Origin: Candidatus Woesearchaeota archaeon
GTDB lineage: Archaea; Nanobdellota; Nanobdellia; Woesearchaeales; WJKL01
Direction of reading: 5' to 3'
Assembly (NCBI GenBank): GCA_014729675.1
Contig: WJJM01000013.1
Location: 1-50,128 of the forward strand
Length of the DNA: 50,128 nucleotides
The translations under genes and the position numbers were made by a program. The notes below the pieces were generated by a model. It did not search any database. It was not told the DNA's origin and saw only the letters and a list, made by a program, of their open reading frames with translations. Of this stretch, positions 15,441-22,956 are shown one piece after another (position 1 is the first letter of the stretch; every line of letters begins with the position of its first letter).

Positions 15441-15448
15441 TTTTTAAA
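15441..15448 (+). promoter_or_regulatory. TATA box of the sulfate-activation operon
   Basis: TTTTTAAA 24-31 nt before the ATG at 15472. The spacing decides that ATG over the upstream GTG at 15457. Confidence 0.5.
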
Positions 15449-15471
15449 GGGGAAGTGTGTTTTTTTCTAAA

Positions 15472-16353
15472 ATGGACAGATTAGATGCATTAGAAGCTCA
15501 GTCAGTATATATCTTTAGGGAAGCTTTTGCTAATTTTAAGAATCTTGTTATGCTTTGGAGTATAGGCAAGGATTCAACTGTGCTGTTGTGGCTGGCCAGA
15601 AAGGCATTTTTCGGGCATGTTCCGTTTCCATTGGTGCATGTTGATACAGGATTTAAGATTCCTGAGATGATAAGATACAGGGATGAGATGGCTTTGAAAT
15701 GGGGACTTAATATGGTTGTAGGCCAGAATAAAGAAGCACTTGGAGAGAAGAAGACCTTTCCGGATGGGAAAATCAACAGGATAGAATGCTGCAAACTGCT
15801 GAAAACACAGGCTTTGAGGAATACATTGTCTGGAGAATGGACAAGATACAGGATGGACCATAATAAAAGAAAATATGTTGAAGATTCAAACAAAGAGCCT
15901 TATACAGGAGTTATAGTGGGAGTCAGGAGTGATGAAGAAGGCTCTCGTTCAAAAGAGAGGTATTTTTCTCCAAGAGATAAAGAGAATGAATGGGATATAG
16001 CTGGCCAGCCTCCTGAACTTTGGAACCAGTTTAATACTGACTTTAAGCCGGGAACGCATATAAGGATACACCCCTTATTAGATTGGACTGAATTGGATAT
16101 ATGGAGATATATAGAAAGAGAAAATATCCCTACTGTTTCATTGTATTATGATCAGGGAGAAGGGAAAAGGTATAGGAGCCTTGGTTGTTATCCATGCACA
16201 TCTCCGGTGGAATCAACTGCAAAAAATGTCAGAGAAATCATTGTTGAATTAGAGTCAGGAAAGTTTAAGAATATTGCTGAAAGAAGCGGAAGAGAGCAGG
16301 ATAAGGAAGATGGCGGCGGATTAGAGATATTAAGAAGAGATGGATATATGTGA
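15472..16353 (+). CDS. cysD: Sulfate adenylyltransferase small subunit CysD
   Basis: A 293-residue PP-loop ATP sulfurylase subunit which, with the GTPase CysN, makes APS from ATP and sulfate. The start [19 protein letters not shown] matches bacterial CysD, so ATG 15472 was chosen. The PP-loop is [61 protein letters not shown] and [14 protein letters not shown] are all family blocks, and the protein is of near-normal length. This bacterial-type CysDN system probably reached the lineage by transfer. The GTG start of the next gene overlaps its stop. Confidence 0.95.
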   Translation: MDRLDALEAQSVYIFREAFANFKNLVMLWSIGKDSTVLLWLARKAFFGHVPFPLVHVDTGFKIPEMIRYRDEMALKWGLNMVVGQNKEALGEKKTFPDGKINRIECCKLLKTQALRNTLSGEWTRYRMDHNKRKYVEDSNKEPYTGVIVGVRSDEEGSRSKERYFSPRDKENEWDIAGQPPELWNQFNTDFKPGTHIRIHPLLDWTELDIWRYIERENIPTVSLYYDQGEGKRYRSLGCYPCTSPVESTAKNVREIIVELESGKFKNIAERSGREQDKEDGGGLEILRRDGYM

Positions 16354-17123
16354 CAGAAGCAATCAACAAATTGGGAATAAGAATTATCGGACTTCAAAGG
16401 ACGGGCAATCATCCTATAATAAATTGGATAATAAAATCTTCTAAAAAAAAATATCTTTTTGTAAACAGCATAGGGCCAAGTGTGATGCCATATGGTTTTA
16501 GTTTATTGCATGCAGAAGGAGACTATGAGTTTAATGGATCTATGTATGATGTAATCAAAAAAAATATAATCAAAGAATTATCAAAAGAAAAAAAAGAATT
16601 AGTCATTTATTCTCATGAAGATGAAACATTAGATACTATCAAAAAATGTGATAGATCTACTGAAACTTATTTTGGAGGTTTTGAGAAACATTTTAATGTA
16701 TTAATACTAAGAGACCCTTTTAATCTGTTTGCAAGCCAGATGAAAAGCAGATGGATTAGTTATAGTGATATTAAATATAATGTCCAGATTTGGAAAGAAT
16801 ATGCAAGAGAGTTTTTGGAAGGTTCAATGTTGGATAATTTTGTTGGAATCAATTACAATAGATGGGTTGTTGATAAAGAATATAGGAAAGAGACAGCGTC
16901 TAAATTTGGGTTTGAAAGTGATGAATCTGTTATAAGGGTGGTTTCTAGTTATGGGTCTGGAAGCTCATTTGGAGATAAGGAAATTAGTAAAGAGAAATTA
17001 ATGTCAAGATGGGAATCATTTAAGGACAATGAAGATTATAGGTTTCTTTTTGATAAAGAAGTTTTTGAATTATCTGAAAAAATATTTGGAGATATTTCTG
17101 GAACTTCGGAGTTATTGGTATAA
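16350..17123 (+). CDS. P-loop sulfotransferase in the sulfate operon
   Basis: A 257-residue protein with sulfotransferase hallmarks, which would transfer sulfate from PAPS to a hydroxyl or amine. The 5'-phosphosulfate loop is [13 protein letters not shown] (residues 14-26). The 3'-phosphate site is [13 protein letters not shown] near 119-131. The GTG start overlaps the cysD stop and the gene ends one base before cysN, so it is embedded in the PAPS operon. This placement is strong evidence that PAPS here serves sulfation. The acceptor is unknown; glycan sulfation is inferred from the neighbouring clusters. It is only distantly like the Sulfotransfer_2 type at 35167. Confidence 0.78.
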   Translation: MTEAINKLGIRIIGLQRTGNHPIINWIIKSSKKKYLFVNSIGPSVMPYGFSLLHAEGDYEFNGSMYDVIKKNIIKELSKEKKELVIYSHEDETLDTIKKCDRSTETYFGGFEKHFNVLILRDPFNLFASQMKSRWISYSDIKYNVQIWKEYAREFLEGSMLDNFVGINYNRWVVDKEYRKETASKFGFESDESVIRVVSSYGSGSSFGDKEISKEKLMSRWESFKDNEDYRFLFDKEVFELSEKIFGDISGTSELLV

Positions 17124-17124
17124 A

Positions 17125-18903
17125 ATGGAAAAAGAACAGATGAACATCGTGATTGTAGGCCATGTTGATCATGGCAAGAGCACTGTGATAGGCAGGCTGC
17201 TTGCTGATACAAATGCATTGCCTTCAGGAAAACTTGAATCTGTAAAGGAAAGATGCAAAAGAGAAAGCAAGGAGTTTGAGTATGCTTTTCTGCTTGATGC
17301 TCTTCATGATGAGCAGGACCAGGGCATAACCATAGATTCTGCTAGATGTTTTTTTAAGTCTGCTAAAAGAGATTATATAATAATAGATGCCCCAGGGCAT
17401 ATAGAGTTTCTGAAGAACATGATATCAGGAGCTGCAAGGGCTGAGGCCGCTCTTCTTGTTATCGACGCTAAAGAAGGGATACAGGAGAACTCTAAAAGGC
17501 ATGCTTATATGCTCTCTATGCTCGGCATAGATCAGGTTGCAGTTGTTGTCAATAAGATGGATCTTGTTGATTATTCCAAAGAAGTGTTTGAAAAGATCAA
17601 ATCTGATTATACTGATTTCTTGAAAGACATAGGCATAGAAGCAAGGACATTTATCCCTGTCAGTGCCTTGAAAGGAGATAATATTGTTTCTGAAAGAGGT
17701 GAGCTGGGATGGTTTTCAGGAGGGAATGTTCTTGAAGTGTTGGATTCTTTCTCAAAAGAGAAAGAAGATGAGGAAAAGCCTTTTAGGATGCCTGTGCAGG
17801 GAGTCTATAAGTTTACTTCAAAAGGAGATTCAAGAAGGATCATAGCCGGAAGGGTTGAATCCGGAAAGGTTAAGGTCGGAGATAAGGTTATTTTTTTACC
17901 TTCACACAAAAAAAGCGAGATAAGTTCTATAGAATCTTTTAATACTGGAGAGAAAAAAGAAGCTTTTGCAGGCGAGTGTACTGGAGTTACATTGAAAGAG
18001 CAGGTATATGTGAACAGAGGGGATGTGATGTGTGTAGAAGATGAAAAGCTTCCTTTTGTGAGTACTTTATTGAAAGCCAATATCTTTTGGATGGGAAAGG
18101 CTCCTATGTCTATGGAAAAGAAGTATAAGCTTAAATTAGGGACAAAAGACATTCCTGTCAAACTTAAAGAGATAAATAGTGTTTTGGATGCTTCAAACCT
18201 TGAAAGCTCTAAAAGGGAAACTATAGAAAGGCATGAGGTTGCTGAGTGTTTATTGGAATGCCAGAATGAGATAGCTTATGATCTTTCTAAAGATATAGAG
18301 AGTACTGGAAGATTTGTTATAGTTGATGATTATAATATTGCTGGAGGGGGAATCGTCTCTGATACTATAGAGGATGAGCAGGCCAAAGTCAGAGAGCAGG
18401 TATTTTTGAGAGATGAAAGATGGTATGAATCTGGAGTAGATTTCAGGGAAAGAGCTTTGAGATATGGACAGAGGCCAAAGACAATATTGATTACAGGGCC
18501 TTCTGGAGTTGATAAGAAGAAGATAGCAAGAAGTTTAGAAAGATTGTTGTTTGAAAGAGGAAGGAAAGTTTATTATCTTGTTATAGGGAATCTGCTTAGA
18601 GGTTTGGATGCTGATATCGGCAAAGAGAACAGAGAAGAGCATATAAGAAGGATGGGAGAGGTTGCGCATATACTGATGGAAGCTGGACTGATGGTTGTTC
18701 AGACTGCAAGTGACTTAAGTGCAGAAGAGCTTAGATCATTGCAGACAATAGTGGATAAGAGAGACATATTTGTTGTTGATGTTGGCGGAAATCTTAATGA
18801 TGGGATTGTAGATCTTTCAATATCTGGCGAGGATAGTGTCGAAGTTAATGTTATGAAGATAATGGATATGCTTAAGTTCAAGAATGTGATGTTTGATTAT
18901 TGA
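17125..18903 (+). CDS. cysN: ATP sulfurylase GTPase CysN with decayed APS-kinase tail
   Basis: A 592-residue regulatory GTPase of ATP sulfurylase. G motifs: [27 protein letters not shown]-Tu-like domains 2 and 3 follow to about residue 440. From about 452 there is an APS-kinase-like domain, as in CysNC/NodQ fusions: [52 protein letters not shown]. Its Walker A lacks the Gly-Lys-Ser/Thr (DKK instead of GKS), and the LDGDNIRHGLN block reads [10 protein letters not shown], so it is probably catalytically dead. An intact CysC follows. ATG 17125 was chosen because the motif-bearing N-terminus begins there; an upstream ATG at 17029 lies inside the sulfotransferase gene. Confidence 0.92.
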   Translation: MEKEQMNIVIVGHVDHGKSTVIGRLLADTNALPSGKLESVKERCKRESKEFEYAFLLDALHDEQDQGITIDSARCFFKSAKRDYIIIDAPGHIEFLKNMISGAARAEAALLVIDAKEGIQENSKRHAYMLSMLGIDQVAVVVNKMDLVDYSKEVFEKIKSDYTDFLKDIGIEARTFIPVSALKGDNIVSERGELGWFSGGNVLEVLDSFSKEKEDEEKPFRMPVQGVYKFTSKGDSRRIIAGRVESGKVKVGDKVIFLPSHKKSEISSIESFNTGEKKEAFAGECTGVTLKEQVYVNRGDVMCVEDEKLPFVSTLLKANIFWMGKAPMSMEKKYKLKLGTKDIPVKLKEINSVLDASNLESSKRETIERHEVAECLLECQNEIAYDLSKDIESTGRFVIVDDYNIAGGGIVSDTIEDEQAKVREQVFLRDERWYESGVDFRERALRYGQRPKTILITGPSGVDKKKIARSLERLLFERGRKVYYLVIGNLLRGLDADIGKENREEHIRRMGEVAHILMEAGLMVVQTASDLSAEELRSLQTIVDKRDIFVVDVGGNLNDGIVDLSISGEDSVEVNVMKIMDMLKFKNVMFDY

Positions 18904-18932
18904 AAATTGATCATATGGGATTTTTTGTTAAA

Positions 18933-19511
18933 ATGGATAAAAATATTGTTTGGCATGAGGTCAATACTGAAAAAAGAGAAGAGCTTATGGGGCATAAGGC
19001 AGCCTTATTATGGTTTACTGGATTATCTGGCTGCGGGAAAAGTACAATTGCAGCTGCACTGCAGGAGAGATTAAGTGCTGAAGGAAAGAAATGCTATGTT
19101 TTAGATGGAGACAATATAAGGCATGGTCTGAATTCTGATCTTGGATTTTCTGCTTCTGACAGGGTTGAGAATATTCGGCGTATTGGTGAAGTTGGGAAAT
19201 TGTTTGTTGATGCTGGAATTATTGCTATAACATCTTTTATATCACCCTATACAAAAGATAGAGATACTGTTCGTGCTAAATTGGATGGTAAGTTTGTTGA
19301 GATATTTGTGAAGTGTCCTGTTGAGGAATGTGAAGCCAGAGATCCTAAGGGTTTGTATAAGAAAGCTAGAAACGGAGAGATATCTGATTTTACTGGTGTT
19401 AGTGCTCCTTATGAAGAGCCGTTAAATCCTGAAGTTATTGTTGATAGTTCTAAGATGAGTGTTGCTGAATGTGTTGATAAGATATATGATTCTATAAAAG
19501 AAAAGATTTAA
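18933..19511 (+). CDS. cysC: Adenylylsulfate kinase CysC
   Basis: A 192-residue APS kinase that phosphorylates APS to PAPS. Walker A is GLSGCGKST, followed by YVLDGDNIRHGLNSDLGF, DRVENIRRIGEVGKL and ITSFISPYTKDRD. FVKCPVEECEARDPKGLYKKA is the lid region. The start MDKNIVWHEVNTEKRE is the typical family N-terminus; in-frame TTG 18900 and ATG 18915 are possible but unlike the family. All catalytic elements are intact, in contrast to the dead copy fused to CysN just upstream. The kinase therefore seems to have been duplicated or replaced, with activity retained here. Confidence 0.95.
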   Translation: MDKNIVWHEVNTEKREELMGHKAALLWFTGLSGCGKSTIAAALQERLSAEGKKCYVLDGDNIRHGLNSDLGFSASDRVENIRRIGEVGKLFVDAGIIAITSFISPYTKDRDTVRAKLDGKFVEIFVKCPVEECEARDPKGLYKKARNGEISDFTGVSAPYEEPLNPEVIVDSSKMSVAECVDKIYDSIKEKI

Positions 19512-19521
19512 ATAGTAATAC

Positions 19522-19548
19522 TTATTTATGTTATTATAACATAAATAA
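19522..19548. promoter_or_regulatory. 27-bp palindrome upstream of MNT/HepT pair
   Basis: TTATTTATGTTAT (19522-19534) and ATAACATAAATAA (19536-19548) are perfect inverse arms around one base, 11 bp before the antitoxin ATG. Autoregulatory operators in this position are common for toxin-antitoxin operons. It could instead serve as a terminator for cysC, but no T-run follows on the + strand. Confidence 0.55.
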
Positions 19549-19559
19549 AGGTTATATTT

Positions 19560-20144
19560 ATGATTGAAAAGATATTAAAAGAAAAAAAAGCAAGAAAGAT
19601 ATTTGGCAAGAGAGAGATAGAGATAATCCTAAATCAGATCAAAGGAGGTAAGCTTAGCCAGTCTGAGAAAAATGTTCTAAGCAGGGATATCAGGCCAAAA
19701 CTTAAGTTTATAAAAGAGTTAAGCAGATGCAGTGATGAATTTGAGCTAAAACATAATCAACAAAATAAAAAAATCATTGACAAGGCAGTTGAAGAGATAT
19801 TAGAAAATCCTCTTAAAGAAAAAGTAAAAGCCATATTGCTTTTTGGTTCTTTTGCAGATAATAGTTTTATCTGGAGATCAGATATTGATATATGTGTTTT
19901 GTTTGATGAAATCAGCAGTAAAGAAGCATTTGATTTTAGGGCTAAAGTTATGGGGGGATTGCCTGACAAGCTGGATATTCAGGTGTTTAATGAGCTTCCT
20001 CAAAAGATCAAGAAAAGTATTGCAAAAAATCATCGAGTTTTGTTTAAAAGGACTGATTTTGATAATCTTGATTTCAGTTTGAGATATATAAAAGATGATG
20101 ATTATTTCATAAGGATGGAAAATATATTTGGTGAATCAGCATGA
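19560..20144 (+). CDS. MNT-domain nucleotidyltransferase, antitoxin of MNT/HepT pair
   Basis: A 194-residue minimal nucleotidyltransferase with an extra helical N-terminal region (1-80). The catalytic motif is LFGSFADNSFIWRSDIDICV near residues 93-112, with Gly-Ser and the two Asp in the expected spacing. In characterised type VII systems MNT neutralises HepT by adding AMP units to a Tyr of the toxin. The stop overlaps the hepT start by four bases. The pair interrupts the sulfate operon between cysC and cysQ and has its own palindrome upstream, so it looks like a later insertion. Confidence 0.83.
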   Translation: MIEKILKEKKARKIFGKREIEIILNQIKGGKLSQSEKNVLSRDIRPKLKFIKELSRCSDEFELKHNQQNKKIIDKAVEEILENPLKEKVKAILLFGSFADNSFIWRSDIDICVLFDEISSKEAFDFRAKVMGGLPDKLDIQVFNELPQKIKKSIAKNHRVLFKRTDFDNLDFSLRYIKDDDYFIRMENIFGESA

Positions 20145-20548
20145 AAAGAATAAAAGACAAGATTGATGAGATAAATAGATTTCTTGATGAGTTAAAAGAG
20201 ATATTTCCTGAGAATTATGAAATGTATGATAGTGATCTAAAGACTAAGGCTGCCTGTGAAAGATATTTTGAGAAAATAATAGAATCTGCAGTTGATCTGG
20301 CATTTATATTTATAAAGATCAAGAAATTACCTGTTCCTCAAGATGATGCAGATTCATTTAAGATATTAGAGAAAAATAAGATTATAGATAAAGAGCTTTC
20401 TGAAAATCTGATAAAAGCCAAAGGGATGAGGAATATTATAATCCATCAATATGGGAAGATAGACGATGAATTGGTGTTTGATGCTATAGAGAATAAATTA
20501 GAAAAAGATATATCTGAATTTGTTAAAAAGATTGAAAATGATAAATGA
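20141..20548 (+). CDS. HepT-like HEPN toxin
   Basis: A 135-residue DUF86/HepT-family HEPN protein. The ribonuclease motif RX4HXY is present as GMRNIIIHQYGKID near residue 97, including the Tyr that MNT modifies. SDLKTKAACERYFEKIIESA is the conserved first helix of the family. Characterised homologues are RNases (tRNA or mRNA) and act as growth-arrest toxins. The gene overlaps MNT upstream (ATGA) and cysQ downstream by 11 bp, so all three would be translated from one mRNA. Confidence 0.85.
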   Translation: MKRIKDKIDEINRFLDELKEIFPENYEMYDSDLKTKAACERYFEKIIESAVDLAFIFIKIKKLPVPQDDADSFKILEKNKIIDKELSENLIKAKGMRNIIIHQYGKIDDELVFDAIENKLEKDISEFVKKIENDK

Positions 20549-21290
20549 TCTAATAGATATTGCAAAAGAAGCTGGGAAAGTAATAATGGAAGTTTATTCT
20601 AAAGATTTTGATTTTGAAGATAAAAAAAGTTCCAGTTTTTCAGAAGGTGTTAGCCCTTTGACTGAAGCTGATACTGCTGCTGATAAAGTTATTAAAAGAA
20701 GATTAAGGGAGTTGTATCCTTCTATTCCTGTTTTGTCTGAGGAAGGGAAGGATATCTCTTATTCTTTGCGTAAGAAATGGAATAAGTTTTTTTTAGTAGA
20801 TCCTTTGGACGGGACTAAAGAATTTATTAAAAGAAATGGAGAGTTTACTGTGAATATTGCTTTGATTTTTGAAGGTAAGCCTATCTTAGGGGTTGTCTAT
20901 GTTCCTGTGAAAGATATTCTTTATTATGGTTTTGAAGGGGGGAGTTTTAAGGTTGATTCTAATGATGCTGTTAAATTGGAGCCTTCTTTGCATGATGGAA
21001 AATTAAGGGTTGTTGCGTCTAAATCTCATTTTAATGATGAGACTAAAGAATATATTGAAAAGCTTGGAGAGGAGTATGAGCTTGTTAATGCTGGTTCATC
21101 TTTGAAATTATGTTTGGTTGCTTCAAATGAGGCTGATATCTATCCAAGATTAGGGCCAACCATGGAGTGGGATACTGCTGCAGCTCATGCTGTTGTTAAG
21201 TTTGCTGGGAAGAAAGTTCTTAAGCTGGATGGTAAAGAATTAGAATACAATAAAGAGAATTTGCTTAATCCTTATTTTGTTGTTAAATAG
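20538..21290 (+). CDS. cysQ: 3'(2'),5'-bisphosphate nucleotidase CysQ
   Basis: A 250-residue member of the inositol-monophosphatase-like family that turns PAP, the by-product of every sulfotransfer, into AMP and phosphate. Metal site: VLSEEGKD, then DPLDGTKEFIKRNGEFTVN near 89. C-terminal block: RLGPTMEWDTAAAHAV with the third metal Asp. Removing PAP relieves product inhibition of sulfotransferases, which fits the operon. ATG 20538 gives the usual MINDLIDIAKEAGKVIM start. The last 126 bp are duplicated downstream (21350-21479). Confidence 0.93.
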   Translation: MINDLIDIAKEAGKVIMEVYSKDFDFEDKKSSSFSEGVSPLTEADTAADKVIKRRLRELYPSIPVLSEEGKDISYSLRKKWNKFFLVDPLDGTKEFIKRNGEFTVNIALIFEGKPILGVVYVPVKDILYYGFEGGSFKVDSNDAVKLEPSLHDGKLRVVASKSHFNDETKEYIEKLGEEYELVNAGSSLKLCLVASNEADIYPRLGPTMEWDTAAAHAVVKFAGKKVLKLDGKELEYNKENLLNPYFVVK

Positions 21291-21349
21291 TTTGTGGGAC
21301 TTTTGCGAAGCAAAATGTCGCACTTCGGGAGCTACATACGAAAACGTAG
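21291..21349 (+). other. Hairpin-rich spacer between cysQ and its duplicated 3' end
   Basis: Contains TTTTGC-GAA-GCAAAA (21301-21315), a long-range pair TCGCA (21318-21322) with TGCGA (21351-21355), and a small TACG-AAAA-CGTA hairpin near 21337-21348. Its origin is unknown. It could be a terminator, a scar of a mobile unit or a recombination site. Confidence 0.4.
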
Positions 21350-21479
21350 ATGCGAGTGGGATACTGCTGCAGCTCATGCTGTTGTTAAGTTTGCTGGGAA
21401 GAAAGTTCTTAAGCTGGATGGCAGGGAGTTAGAGTATAATAAAGAGAATTTGCTTAATCCTTATTTTGTTGTTAAATGA
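21350..21479 (+). pseudogene. Duplicated 3' end of cysQ
   Basis: From the EWDTAAAHAV codons to the stop this segment repeats cysQ 21166-21290 almost base for base. The only differences I see are six substitutions inside one 18-bp stretch (GGTAAAGAATTAGAATAC versus GGCAGGGAGTTAGAGTAT) and the stop codon (TAG versus TGA). Only Lys to Arg changes the protein. It cannot make a functional enzyme. Clustering of differences suggests gene conversion, or acquisition of an allele from a relative, rather than random decay. Confidence 0.85.
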
Positions 21480-21484
21480 GTATA

Positions 21485-21576
21485 AAATTTAATCATTATC
21501 AATTATTGGTTTGCTCATGACTTTCACAAGAACAGTAAGTGAGCAAACATAATCCAATCGGTTGGACAATATTAAG
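21485..21576 (+). repeat. Dispersed hairpin repeat, copy B
   Basis: The best-preserved copy of the three. AAATTTAATCATTATC, then GTTTGCTCA (21509-21517) and its perfect inverse TGAGCAAAC (21540-21548), a hairpin TCCAA-TCGG-TTGGA (21553-21566) and ATTAAG (21571-21576). It lies directly behind the cysQ fragment, in a convergent gap. Confidence 0.65.
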
Positions 21577-21591
21577 AAGGCAAATGAATCA

Positions 21592-22179
21592 TTATCTTAT
21601 GATGTCTCTGACTTTATCTTTAATCTTTTTATTATATGGCTTAAGGTATCTCTTTAATCTTTTACTGTCTATCTTTTTTTTAAAAGTTCTGGTCAGTTCT
21701 TTATCCATATATTTCTTATAAAAGATAAGATCAATAAATGTTTTTTCTATATCACTGACAGGGATCTTTAGATCATAATAATCAATATAATTATAGCCAA
21801 AGAAATATTCTCCAGGGATATTATGAATTACTGCATTTGTCCCTAAAACTTTTCTTATATTTTGTCTTACCTTTCTTGGGGTGATAAGGACAACATTTGT
21901 TTCCTGCTCCCATAATCCATGCAGAGAAAGCGCATTTTCTAATCCTATATATGAGGGTTTTATGCAGTAAGCTATCAGCATAGGGTCATCATATCTTGAA
22001 TAATATCCTTTGGTTATCCTGTTGAGCTTTCCTTTTTTAACAAGATTATGAAGCAGAAGATATGCATAATCTGTGTTTGCATTTTTTGATGCAAGCAGCA
22101 TTTTTATATCTTTAACAGAGAATATCTTATTCTTGTCTATGAATTCTTCTATCTCTCTTGTATATTTTATTTTGCCCAT
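21592..22179 (-). CDS. AbiEi-like antitoxin / transcriptional regulator
   Basis: A 195-residue protein of the AbiEi group. The N-terminal winged helix reads KIFSVKDIKMLLASKNANTD, VKKGKLNRITKGYYSRYDDP, and the C-terminal part IGLENALSLHGL...PVSDIEKTFIDLIFYKKYMD is the family's antitoxin domain. In characterised AbiE systems AbiEi binds inverted repeats upstream of the operon and represses it. Here it is the second gene, overlapping the toxin by 13 bp; the usual order is antitoxin first. A perfect inverted repeat at 22814-22841 is the probable operator. Confidence 0.82.
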   Translation of the reverse strand: MGKIKYTREIEEFIDKNKIFSVKDIKMLLASKNANTDYAYLLLHNLVKKGKLNRITKGYYSRYDDPMLIAYCIKPSYIGLENALSLHGLWEQETNVVLITPRKVRQNIRKVLGTNAVIHNIPGEYFFGYNYIDYYDLKIPVSDIEKTFIDLIFYKKYMDKELTRTFKKKIDSKRLKRYLKPYNKKIKDKVRDIIR

Positions 22180-22817
22180 CTTTTTATCTTTATCAGCATC
22201 TGTTCTGTTTTTGGAACTGCTCCTACGAATACCAATGTTTCCAATATATTTTCATCTTTTGGTTTTTTATATCTGGATAATAGCCTTTTTAGATAAGGTT
22301 TTATCTTATTCTTGTCTTCAACATAATTCAAAAGATGATGTATGTCATAGAGGTCTCTTACTAATAATCTTGAAAGATATGTCTTTACTTTTTCTATTAT
22401 AAGATCTTCTGCAGAAAAGGTAAGTATATTTAGATAATTTCCTTCTATTGTTTCGTACTGTTTGATTATAGCTTTTCCTTTTGTTTTTAGAAAAGACGCT
22501 TCAAACCTGACTTCAGTGCTGTTAAGAGAGAGTTTTGAAAAAACAACATTGCCTGTTGACTTGAATTCCTTGATGGCAGTCCTTCTTTGTTTAAGCTTTT
22601 CTTTGAATATGCCTAGTTTTTTTTGATCATTTTTGATATAAACATCAATGTCATCTGAGAATCTTGTTCCATCGTAGCATCTCCATATTGCAGTCCCTCC
22701 ATGAAATATAGCTTCTGGAAAAACCTCGTAGACTATGTCTATGAGCATATCCTGAAGCAGGGCTATGTCTTTATGGCTTTTCTTTTTCAGTTTGTCAATT
22801 ATTTTTAGTTTTACCAT
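22167..22817 (-). CDS. AbiEii-like nucleotidyltransferase toxin
   Basis: A 216-residue nucleotidyltransferase of the AbiEii/DUF1814 type. Motif I FHGGTAIWRCYDGTRFSDDI continues with the two catalytic Asp (DDIDVY); the later blocks LTFSAEDLIIEKVKTYLSR and RDLYDIHHLL are typical of the family. Related toxins (AbiEii, MenT) transfer nucleotides, for MenT onto tRNA, and cause growth arrest that stops phage. It is the promoter-proximal gene. TATA 22845-22852 and the start are separated by the operator-like palindrome. Confidence 0.85.
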   Translation of the reverse strand: MVKLKIIDKLKKKSHKDIALLQDMLIDIVYEVFPEAIFHGGTAIWRCYDGTRFSDDIDVYIKNDQKKLGIFKEKLKQRRTAIKEFKSTGNVVFSKLSLNSTEVRFEASFLKTKGKAIIKQYETIEGNYLNILTFSAEDLIIEKVKTYLSRLLVRDLYDIHHLLNYVEDKNKIKPYLKRLLSRYKKPKDENILETLVFVGAVPKTEQMLIKIKRWAK

Positions 22818-22841
22818 TCTTATATATATGTATAAGAATGG
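22814..22841. promoter_or_regulatory. Inverted-repeat operator over the abiE promoter start
   Basis: CCATTCTTATA (22814-22824) and TATAAGAATGG (22831-22841) are perfect 11-bp inverse arms around six bases. The repeat covers the abiEii start codon and the predicted transcription start, just downstream of a minus-strand TATA box (TTTATAAA, 22845-22852). Bound AbiEi would block initiation. Confidence 0.65.
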
Positions 22842-22865
22842 TTATTTATAAAACTTTTGGTTTAG

Positions 22866-22956
22866 ATCTAATTCTTATTGGAAAATAGATTTGCTTATGA
22901 CTTTTACAAAAAACCATAAGTGAGCAAACATGATCCAACCTTTTGGTTGGCATTAA
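22866..22956 (+). repeat. Dispersed hairpin repeat, copy C
   Basis: TTGCTTA (22891-22897) pairs with TGAGCAA (22921-22927) through one G.T. CTTTTACAA and TAAGTGAGCAAACATGATCC are shared with the other copies. The distal hairpin is CCAACC-TTTT-GGTTGG (22935-22950), followed by ATTAAG, which overlaps the stop codon of the minus-strand giant gene. Confidence 0.65.

Noticed and set aside
15457-15471. GTG 15457 as the cysD start
   Set aside because: Family N-terminus and TATA spacing both favour ATG 15472.
17029-17124. Upstream ATG for cysN at 17029
   Set aside because: It lies inside the sulfotransferase gene and adds 32 residues unlike the family; ATG 17125 follows the sulfotransferase stop directly.
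21294-21479. A 61-residue protein from the cysQ duplication
   Set aside because: It is the tail of an enzyme joined to spacer sequence; no promoter or function is suggested.
21485-22956. CRISPR array
   Set aside because: The repeat units are far apart, variable in length and lack regular spacers.
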